Origin: Limnohabitans sp. Rim8 | GTDB lineage: Bacteria > Pseudomonadota > Gammaproteobacteria > Burkholderiales > Burkholderiaceae_C | Reading direction: 5' to 3' | DNA length: 64,000 bases | Assembly (NCBI GenBank): GCA_945901045.1 | Contig: CAMDKK010000008.1 | Location: forward strand, 1-64,000 | In this document: piece by piece, positions 57,354 to 64,000 of the stretch | Layout of the letters: each line of letters opens with the position of its first letter | Position numbering within the stretch: position 1 is the stretch's first letter | The notes under the pieces: generated by a model | Told to the model about the DNA's origin: nothing | What the model saw: only the letters and a program-made list of their open reading frames with translations | Databases searched by the model: none | Position numbers and translations under genes: made by a program

Positions 57354-59336
57354 ATGGCCACCCAAACAACTGTCAAAACCTCAAACGAGTACTCTGAAGG
57401 CTCGATCCGCGTCTTGAAGGGCTTAGAGCCCGTCAAGCAGCGCCCGGGCATGTACACCCGCACCGACAACCCACTGCACATCATCCAAGAAGTGCTGGAC
57501 AACGCCGCTGACGAAGCCCTCGCCGGTCACGGCAAAAAGATCAAAGTCGTGTTGTATGCCGATGGCTCGGTCAGCATCGAAGACGATGGACGGGGTATTC
57601 CGTTTGGCTTGCATCCCGAAGAAAATGCCCCCGTGATTGAGCTGGTCTTCACTCGTCTGCATGCAGGCGGCAAGTTCGACAAGGGCAAGGGCGGGGCCTA
57701 CAGCTTTTCCGGTGGCTTGCATGGCGTGGGCGTGAGTGTGACCAACGCGCTGTCCAAACGACTGGAAGCCACCAGCTACCGTGATGGGCAAGTGGCCCGC
57801 TTGGTGTTTTCGGGCGGTGATGTGACCGAGCAGCTCGTGACCCGCAAGGCGGCAGAAGGCGACCGCAAGCAGGGCACCACCGTGCGGGCCTGGCCGGATG
57901 CCAAATACTTTGAATCCAGTGCCCTGCCCATGAACGACCTGACTCATTTGCTGCGCAGCAAAGCGGTCTTGATGCCTGGCGTGACGGTGACCCTGGTCAA
58001 CGAAAAAACCAAAGAAACCCAGCAGTGGCAATACAAAGCCGGTTTGCGCGACTATTTGATGCAAACCCTCAACGGCGAACCTGTCATTCCCTTGTTTGAA
58101 GGCGAAGGCTTTGCCGACGCCAACCACGACAGTTTTGCAGAAGGCGAGGGCGCGTCTTGGGCTGTGGCCTTTACCGAAGACGGCGCCCCGGTGCGTGAGA
58201 GCTATGTCAATTTGATTCCCACCAGCGCGGGCGGCACGCACGACAGCGGCTTGCGCGATGGCTTGTTCACCGCTGTCAAGAGCTTCATTGAGCTGCACGG
58301 CTTGCTGCCCAAGGGCGTCAAGCTTATGCCTGAAGACGTATTTGCCCGCGCCAACTTTGTACTGAGTGCCAAAGTACTGGACCCGCAGTTTCAAGGCCAG
58401 ATCAAAGAGCGTCTCAATTCTCGCGATGCAGTGCGTTTGGTGTCCAGTTTTGTTCGCCCGGCCTTGGAGTTGTGGCTCAACGAGCATGTGGACTACGGCA
58501 AAAAACTGGCCGATCTGGCCATCAAAGCTGCGCAAACTCGCCAAAAAGCAGGCCAAAAAGTCGAAAAGCGCAAGAGCTCCGGCGTGGCCGTGTTGCCCGG
58601 CAAGTTGACCGATTGCGAAAGCAAAGACATTGCCGACAATGAAGTGTTTCTGGTCGAGGGCGACTCGGCTGGCGGCAGCGCCAAAATGGGTCGCAACAAA
58701 CAATGCCAAGCCATCTTGCCCCTGCGCGGCAAGGTGCTCAACACCTGGGAAGTAGATCGCGATCGTTTGTTTGCCAACAACGAAATTCACGACATCTCGG
58801 TGGCCATTGGTGTCGACCCGCACGGCCCGAATGACAACCCCGACATGAGCAATCTGCGCTACGGCAAGGTCTGCATTTTGAGTGACGCGGACGTGGACGG
58901 CTCGCACATTCAGGTGTTGTTGCTGACCTTGTTCTTCCGTCACTTTCCCAAGCTGATTGAAACGGGGCATTTGTTTGTGGCGCGCCCTCCGCTGTACCGC
59001 GTAGACGCACCCGCACGCGGCAAAAAGCCCGCATCCAAAGCCTATGCCTTGGACGAAGGCGAGCTGACGGCCATCCTCGACAAATTGCGCAAAGACGGCG
59101 TCAAAGAAAACGGCTGGAGCATCAGCCGCTTCAAGGGCCTGGGCGAGATGAGTGCCGAACAACTGTGGGACACCACGCTAAACCCTGACACCCGCCGCCT
59201 GTTGCCCATTGAGTTGGGCCCGTTGGACAACGCCGCCACAGAGAGTCTGATGATGCAACTGATGGGCAAAGGCGAAGCCGCTGCCCGCCGCGAGCTGATG
59301 GAATTGCACGGCGACAGCATTGAAATCGACGTGTGA
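57354..59336 (+). CDS. parE: DNA topoisomerase IV subunit B
   Basis: A 660-residue GHKL ATPase subunit of topoisomerase IV, which decatenates daughter chromosomes. The ATPase part has LEPVKQRPGMYTRTDNPLHI, EVLDNAADEALAGHGKKI, DDGRGIPFGLHPEE and FSGGLHGVGVSVTNALSKRL. The Toprim region has LVEGDSAGGSAKMGRNKQCQ, ILPLRGKVLNTWEVDRDRLF and LSDADVDGSHIQ. ParE is favoured over GyrB by length, by the GVDPH segment and by the adjoining parC. Confidence 0.95.
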   Translation: MATQTTVKTSNEYSEGSIRVLKGLEPVKQRPGMYTRTDNPLHIIQEVLDNAADEALAGHGKKIKVVLYADGSVSIEDDGRGIPFGLHPEENAPVIELVFTRLHAGGKFDKGKGGAYSFSGGLHGVGVSVTNALSKRLEATSYRDGQVARLVFSGGDVTEQLVTRKAAEGDRKQGTTVRAWPDAKYFESSALPMNDLTHLLRSKAVLMPGVTVTLVNEKTKETQQWQYKAGLRDYLMQTLNGEPVIPLFEGEGFADANHDSFAEGEGASWAVAFTEDGAPVRESYVNLIPTSAGGTHDSGLRDGLFTAVKSFIELHGLLPKGVKLMPEDVFARANFVLSAKVLDPQFQGQIKERLNSRDAVRLVSSFVRPALELWLNEHVDYGKKLADLAIKAAQTRQKAGQKVEKRKSSGVAVLPGKLTDCESKDIADNEVFLVEGDSAGGSAKMGRNKQCQAILPLRGKVLNTWEVDRDRLFANNEIHDISVAIGVDPHGPNDNPDMSNLRYGKVCILSDADVDGSHIQVLLLTLFFRHFPKLIETGHLFVARPPLYRVDAPARGKKPASKAYALDEGELTAILDKLRKDGVKENGWSISRFKGLGEMSAEQLWDTTLNPDTRRLLPIELGPLDNAATESLMMQLMGKGEAAARRELMELHGDSIEIDV

Positions 59337-59345
59337 TGAACACCC

Positions 59346-59406
59346 TGTAGGAGCCCGCCTGCGGGCGATGGGCCCGACACCCATCGCCCGCAGGCAGGCG
59401 CCTGCA
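59346..59406. repeat. REP doublet (REPIN-like) between parE and parC
   Basis: Two REP-like 27-mers face each other (59346-59372 and, inverted, 59380-59406). Their inner 16 bp are perfectly complementary (59357-59372 with 59380-59395) around a 7-nt loop. The units share the core stem and GCGAT end with the three units at 41.7 kb. Confidence 0.85.
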
Positions 59407-59416
59407 TAGAAAGCCA

Positions 59417-61783
59417 TTGATGACCATTGATCTTTTAACACCCGTCACCGAAGCCGCCCCCGAAGGCGACCACTTGGCCGCTTACGCCCAGCGTGCTTAC
59501 CTTGAATACGCGCTGTCCGTGGTCAAAGGCCGCGCTTTGCCCGATGTGTGCGACGGGCAAAAGCCGGTGCAGCGCCGCATTTTGTATTCGATGGACCGCA
59601 TGGGCTTGTCCTACAGCGGTCCCAACAACAACACTGCCGCCAAGCCCGTCAAGAGCGCCCGCGTGGTCGGCGATGTACTAGGTCGTTACCACCCGCATGG
59701 CGACACTGCCGCTTACGACGCCCTGGTGCGCATGGCGCAAGACTTCTCGCAGCGCTACCCGTTGATCGACGGGCAGGGCAACTTTGGCTCACGCGACGGC
59801 GACGGCGCCGCCGCCATGCGCTACACCGAAGCCCGCTTGTCCCGCATCACCAGCTTGCTGCTCGACGAGATCGACATGGGCACGGTGGACTTCATACCCA
59901 ACTACGACGGCTCAACAGAAGAGCCGCGCCAGTTGCCCGCGCGCTTGCCGTTCAGCTTGCTCAACGGTGCCAGCGGCATTGCCGTCGGCCTGGCCACCGA
60001 GATCCCCAGCCACAACCTGCGTGAAGTGGCCGACGCCTGCGTGGCGCTGATTAAAAACGACAAGCTGACCGACAGTGATCTGTTGGCCATCATCCCCGGC
60101 CCCGACTACCCCGGTGGGGGCCAAATCATAAGTCCGGCTTCTGACATTGCCGACGCTTACCGCACCGGTCGTGGCTCACTCAAAGTGCGTGCCCGCTGGA
60201 AGATCGAAGACCTGGCGCGTGGCCAATGGCAACTTGTGGTGACCGAATTGCCGCAAGGCGTCAGCTCGCAGCGCGTCCTCGAAGAAATCGAAGAACTCAC
60301 CAACCCCAAAGTCAAAGCCGGGAAAAAAGCGCTCAGCACAGATCAGGTTCAGCTCAAGGGCAGCCTCTTGAATGTGCTGGACGTGGTGCGCGACGAGTCC
60401 AGCAAAGACGCCGCTGTGCGCCTGGTGTTCGAGCCCAAGACCAGCCGCATTGAACAGCAAGAACTGATCACCGCCTTGCTGGCGCACACCAGCTTGGAGA
60501 CGTCGGCGCCGATCAACATGACCTCGGTCGGCATCGACGGCAAGCCGATTCAAAAATCGCTGCGCCAGATGCTGGTCGAGTGGATCAGTTTCCGTCAGAC
60601 CACCATCTTGCGCCGCAGCCAGCACCGCTTGAACAAAGTGCTCGACCGCATCCATATTCTGGAAGGCCGTCAGCTGGTGCTGCTGAATATTGATGAGGTG
60701 ATCCGCATCATTCGCCACAGCGACGAGCCCAAGCCTGCGTTGACAGAAGCCTTCAAGCTCACCGATCGCCAGGCCGAAGATATCTTGGATATCCGACTGC
60801 GCCAACTGGCCCGCTTGGAGGCCATCAAGATCGAGCAAGAGCTGAGTGAACTGCGCGGTGAGCAGGGCAAACTCGAAGAGATTCTAGGCAACCCCGCTGC
60901 ACTGCGCCGCCTGATGGTCAAAGAGATTGAGGCGGATGCCAAAACCTTTGCCGACCCTCGCCGCACGCTGATCCTGGAAGAGAAAAAAGCCGTGGCCGAA
61001 GTCAAGGTGGTGGACGAACCGGTGACGGTTGTCGTGTCAGAAAAGGGTTGGGTGCGCGCCCGCACCGGCCATGGCCACGACGCTGCCAGCTTCGCCTTCA
61101 AGGCGGGCGATGGCCTGTATGGCACCTTTGAATGCCGCACGGTGGACACCTTGCTCGCCTTTGGCAGCAATGGCCGCATTTACTCCATGCCCGTGGCGGT
61201 GCTGCCCGGCGCGCGCGGCGACGGGCAACCGGTGACCACGTTGATAGAACTGGAATCCACCACGCAGATTGCCCATTACTTTGCCGGTCCGGTCAACGCC
61301 ACGCTGCTGCTCAGCGGCTCCGGCGGCTACGGTTTCATGGCTTCGGTCGAGAACATGATCTCGCGCAACAAATCCGGCAAAGCTTTCATCAGCCTGAGCG
61401 ATGGCGAAACCGTGTGCTTACCCTCGCATGTGAGCGGCACCAGTGCCACCTTGCCCGCCGACAAACCCCCTGTGCCCGCTGCCACCAGCGTCTGCTGCGC
61501 CAGCACGGGCGGCCGTGTGCTGACCTTTGAAATCAGCGAACTCAAAACCATGGAAAAAGGCGGCCGGGGCCTGATGCTCATCGACCTGGAAGCCAAAGAC
61601 AGCTTGGCCGGTGCCGCAGCCTACACCCGCAGCGTGAAGATCGAAGGCATTGGCCGAGGCGGCAAGGAGCGCGAAGAAACGCTCGAGATCCGCAGCCTGA
61701 ACAACGCCAAAACCGCACGCGCCAAAAAAGGCAAAATGGCCGATCTGGGCTTCAAGCCCAATCGGGTGAGGCGGGTGGAGTGA
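59417..61783 (+). CDS. parC: DNA topoisomerase IV subunit A
   Basis: A 788-residue DNA-cleaving subunit of topoisomerase IV. The breakage-reunion domain has [40 protein letters not shown] with the quinolone-resistance region, and the catalytic Tyr in [14 protein letters not shown]. Coiled-coil and ParC-type C-terminal beta-pinwheel domains follow (FSDPRRT-like [26 protein letters not shown]). It begins 80 bp after parE, with the REP doublet between them and no obvious ribosome binding site of its own. Confidence 0.95.
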   Translation: MMTIDLLTPVTEAAPEGDHLAAYAQRAYLEYALSVVKGRALPDVCDGQKPVQRRILYSMDRMGLSYSGPNNNTAAKPVKSARVVGDVLGRYHPHGDTAAYDALVRMAQDFSQRYPLIDGQGNFGSRDGDGAAAMRYTEARLSRITSLLLDEIDMGTVDFIPNYDGSTEEPRQLPARLPFSLLNGASGIAVGLATEIPSHNLREVADACVALIKNDKLTDSDLLAIIPGPDYPGGGQIISPASDIADAYRTGRGSLKVRARWKIEDLARGQWQLVVTELPQGVSSQRVLEEIEELTNPKVKAGKKALSTDQVQLKGSLLNVLDVVRDESSKDAAVRLVFEPKTSRIEQQELITALLAHTSLETSAPINMTSVGIDGKPIQKSLRQMLVEWISFRQTTILRRSQHRLNKVLDRIHILEGRQLVLLNIDEVIRIIRHSDEPKPALTEAFKLTDRQAEDILDIRLRQLARLEAIKIEQELSELRGEQGKLEEILGNPAALRRLMVKEIEADAKTFADPRRTLILEEKKAVAEVKVVDEPVTVVVSEKGWVRARTGHGHDAASFAFKAGDGLYGTFECRTVDTLLAFGSNGRIYSMPVAVLPGARGDGQPVTTLIELESTTQIAHYFAGPVNATLLLSGSGGYGFMASVENMISRNKSGKAFISLSDGETVCLPSHVSGTSATLPADKPPVPAATSVCCASTGGRVLTFEISELKTMEKGGRGLMLIDLEAKDSLAGAAAYTRSVKIEGIGRGGKEREETLEIRSLNNAKTARAKKGKMADLGFKPNRVRRVE

Positions 61784-62087
61784 TCCAACTCAAACGTCTT
61801 CTTGGTAACAGGGCAGGGTAGATGATGAGTCGTTTAGGCCATTTTTTACGGCCACCACGACGCCACTGGCCTATGACATGAGTGATATAAAAAAATGTAA
61901 AAAATTTAAATACATCCGATACAAGCTAATATTTTCATCAACTCGGATTTGAACCGGAAATGTATTCGATAGATAATATTAAATATTTAATATTTAATAA
62001 GAATAATTAAACCAAAGTCATTAAAAATTCAAGAATCAAAGCAGATTGAATATAATGACTGAAATTTTTCTTGAGTAAATTTCATTT
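61784..62087. other. Intergenic composition boundary, AT-rich
   Basis: This 304-base gap between parC and the Bug gene (convergent) contains no gene that can be supported. Up to about 61,880 it resembles the rest of the chromosome; beyond that the sequence turns strongly AT-rich. It holds a perfect 20-bp palindrome AATATTAAATATTTAATATT (61975-61994). No integrase, tRNA or clear attachment site is seen. Confidence 0.7.
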
Positions 62088-63053
62088 TTATTCTAAAGTT
62101 ATCTTTCCCGCTTTAATGACTTCTGACCATCTTTTTTGTTCAGATTGGATATAGTTTTTGAAGTCTTGTGGCGATTGATAAGCGGGTTCCGTTCCCTGTG
62201 AGGACAATCTAGACTTTAATTCTGGATTGGCAAGTGCTTTTTGTATTTCTAAACTGATTCGATCAATGATGGCAGATGGGGTTCCAGTTGGCGCCAAAAT
62301 ACCTTGCCATCCGTAGATGACAAACTCTGGCATACCAGATTCTTTGGATGTAACAAGATCAGGGAATGCGGGAGAACGCGATTCACCTGTTAAAACAATA
62401 GCTTTGGCACGTCCATCTTTAATAAATGGTTGAACAACATTGCCACCATCAATCATGAGTTGAATTCGTGATGTTGCCAAGTCAGTTAAAGCGGGCGCAC
62501 TCCCTTTGTAGGGAATATGTTGAATTTGTATTTGTGTTTGTAACTTTAAAAGCTCAACTGCCAAATGATTGCTGTTGCCATTTCCGCCCGAACCAAAATT
62601 GAGTGAACCCGGTTTGGATCTTGCTAGTTCCACAAATTCTTTGAGATTGTTGGCGGGGAGTGAGGTTGGCACTACGGCCACAAACGGAGTTACTACAACG
62701 CGTGCTATTGGTAAAAAATCTTTTGATGCATCAAAAGTAAGTTTGGGATAAAGATACGGATTGACACTTAACATACCCAAATTGCCCATAAGCAATGTAT
62801 GTCCGTCTGGCTTGGCACGAGCAACATATTCCATTGCTAAATTGCCAGATGCACCTGCTTTATTTTCCACAACTACCTTTTGACCAAGTCCAATAGACAA
62901 CTTTTCGGCTAATTGCCGAGCAACAATATCAACACCGCCTCCAGGTGGGAAACCAACTAACAATTGAATGGGTCGATCAAAAGTCGTTTGTGCATAAATG
63001 GTCGTTGTAAATAAAAGAGTGATTGCAAGAGAATTGAATTTTTTGAACTTCAT
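62088..63053 (-). CDS. Tripartite tricarboxylate transporter receptor (Bug family), AT-rich copy
   Basis: A 321-residue periplasmic binding protein. Signal peptide MKFKKFNSLAITLLFTTTIY is cleaved near AQ-TTFDRP. Bug motifs are [59 protein letters not shown] and IQHIPYKGSAPALTDL. The DNA is clearly AT-richer than the core genes and than the Bug gene at 32.5 kb. AGGA precedes the ATG. It lies 34 bp downstream of the sulfatase on the same strand, so the two are probably cotranscribed; no TctAB permease is in view. Confidence 0.9.
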   Translation of the reverse strand: MKFKKFNSLAITLLFTTTIYAQTTFDRPIQLLVGFPPGGGVDIVARQLAEKLSIGLGQKVVVENKAGASGNLAMEYVARAKPDGHTLLMGNLGMLSVNPYLYPKLTFDASKDFLPIARVVVTPFVAVVPTSLPANNLKEFVELARSKPGSLNFGSGGNGNSNHLAVELLKLQTQIQIQHIPYKGSAPALTDLATSRIQLMIDGGNVVQPFIKDGRAKAIVLTGESRSPAFPDLVTSKESGMPEFVIYGWQGILAPTGTPSAIIDRISLEIQKALANPELKSRLSSQGTEPAYQSPQDFKNYIQSEQKRWSEVIKAGKITLE

Positions 63054-63087
63054 GTGTAATCCTGATTAATTTTAGGTTGATGAAACT

Positions 63088-64000
63088 TTAATTTTTATCG
63101 AGTTCAAGTCCGTAGAGTGAAAATAACTCTTCTGGAGCGTCATTTTCCATCATTAGTCGGATTAATTTTTTCCGAATTGAAATTTCCAAATCTAAATCAT
63201 TCAAAGGTTTTCGTTGATCCGGATCTTCATCAAGATCAAATAATACTGTTTTAGCATCAAGCAACGGATAGCGTTTAACCATGTTTGCTTTTGTGTCTGG
63301 GTTAACCGGTAATCGCCACACAGGAAATCCTTGAGAAAAAGGCAAGGATTTAATAATTTGAGCATCCTTAAAATCAGCCACTTCAAAAAAAGTTCGCATG
63401 TTTGAAGGCATCAATGTGTATTGATAGAGATCACCCACTTGCGGGTCCAGTGGATACATAAAATATGAATAGCGACCATCTGTAAAATTGATGGCGGAAC
63501 CAAATTGGCCGAATATACAACCATCCCGTGATTTTTTTTCTGAATATTTTTCCATCAAAGGCAACAAGCTGTAACCCGTTACTTGCTCTGGAATATTTTG
63601 TTTAAAAATATCTAATATGGTTGGCATGATATCGATGGTTTGCGTAAGCACCTTCGATTTTTGAGGAGAACAATTAAAGGAGTTAGGAGGTGCAATAAAT
63701 AATGGGATGTGTGCTACTTCGTTGTAAAATGGGGGGCGATTTTTTCCTAAAAATTCTTTTTCGCCTAATAACAACCCGTGATCGGTTGTGAGAATAACCC
63801 ATGTATCTTCCCATAGATTTTGCTGATCCATTTCATCCAAAAACAGACCTAAATAATGATCGCAAGCATCAATCAATGCAGAATAATTAGCTCTGAGTTT
63901 ATTGAGCAACGAAGGTGAGATATCTGTTCTGCCATAGCTTGGCCAATCAAAAATTTTACCACTCAATGCTTCAGGGTAATTTTTTAAAAATCGCTCAGGT
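63088..64000 (-). CDS. Sulfatase family protein, N-terminus cut by window edge
   Basis: About 304 codons of the C-terminal part of a sulfatase. The frame is open to the right edge (PERFLKNYPEALSGKIFDWP). ALIDACDHYLGLFLDEMDQQ is the typical helix before the metal site, followed by VILTTDHGLLLGEKEFLGKN with the metal Asp-His, and EVAHIPLFIAPP. YSLLPLMEK and TVLFDLDEDPDQRKPLNDLD are sulfatase C-terminal features. The formylglycine Cys would lie off-window. Low GC and codon choice unlike the core genes suggest transfer. The substrate is unknown. Confidence 0.85.
   Translation of the reverse strand, partial: PERFLKNYPEALSGKIFDWPSYGRTDISPSLLNKLRANYSALIDACDHYLGLFLDEMDQQNLWEDTWVILTTDHGLLLGEKEFLGKNRPPFYNEVAHIPLFIAPPNSFNCSPQKSKVLTQTIDIMPTILDIFKQNIPEQVTGYSLLPLMEKYSEKKSRDGCIFGQFGSAINFTDGRYSYFMYPLDPQVGDLYQYTLMPSNMRTFFEVADFKDAQIIKSLPFSQGFPVWRLPVNPDTKANMVKRYPLLDAKTVLFDLDEDPDQRKPLNDLDLEISIRKKLIRLMMENDAPEELFSLYGLELDKN

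Noticed and set aside
57423..59162. 579-codon open frame antisense to parE
   Set aside because: Explained by codon bias of parE; no recognisable domains.
61800..61860. Terminator after parC (GGCC ... GGCC around a T run)
   Set aside because: The stem is only 4 bp and the T run lies in the loop, not after the stem.
61941..61957. tRNA T-arm-like text on the minus strand (GGTTCAAATCC)
   Set aside because: No acceptor, anticodon or D arm can be built around it, and the T stem has a mismatch. It could be an attachment-site remnant, but the evidence is too thin.

Overview
The window looks like chromosomal DNA of a betaproteobacterium of the order Burkholderiales, most likely family Comamonadaceae (Limnohabitans, Rhodoferax or Polaromonas type). 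This is inferred from gene order (tpiA-secG-tRNA-Leu-nuoA to nuoN followed by DUF2818, Nudix and DUF1178 genes; pyrG-kdsA-eno-ftsB; dapA-bamC), from two Bug-type tricarboxylate receptors, and from the style of the short intergenic repeats. No rRNA gene is present. Most of the window is dense core genome with many 1-11 bp gene overlaps.

Layout. 1-2.2 kb: truncated hslR, a small exported protein, an aminotransferase, and rpsO with a structured leader and strong terminator. 2.3-5.7 kb: pnp, tpiA, secG. 5.8-21.9 kb: tRNA-Leu(GAG), then the complete 14-gene complex I operon plus DUF2818, Nudix and DUF1178 genes; a double-hairpin repeat lies between nuoK and nuoL. 21.9-32.4 kb: housekeeping genes (DUF6352, arfB, miaA, MFS exporter, mutL, dedA, amiC, tsaE, queG, AEC transporter). 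32.5-41.6 kb: an orphan Bug receptor coupled to xerD, then a six-gene accessory cluster encoding a peptide-type ABC importer and a phosphonate monoester hydrolase/sulfatase-like enzyme. 41.6-61.8 kb: REP-like repeats, DUF455, gamma carbonic anhydrase, hslO, NR kinase-pnuC-ftsB-eno-kdsA-pyrG, coaBC, dut, SlyD-like, roxA, an Ala/Pro-rich lipoprotein, bamC, dapA, a methyltransferase, an SDR, and parE and parC separated by a REP doublet.

61.9-64 kb: base composition changes abruptly to AT-rich. This end holds a second Bug receptor and a second sulfatase (cut by the window edge) on the minus strand, and looks like the edge of horizontally acquired DNA.

The most interesting points are: (i) two independent transporter-plus-sulfatase modules of unknown substrate; (ii) a REP-like family with five visible copies and compensatory stem changes; (iii) -10 boxes placed 6-8 nt before start codons that lack a Shine-Dalgarno, implying leaderless mRNAs, including a divergent mutL/dedA pair with interlocked promoters; (iv) a repeat that supplies and may mask the nuoL ribosome binding site; and (v) structured leaders before rpsO and the small lipoprotein. 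No CRISPR array, prophage, transposase or obvious defence system was seen.
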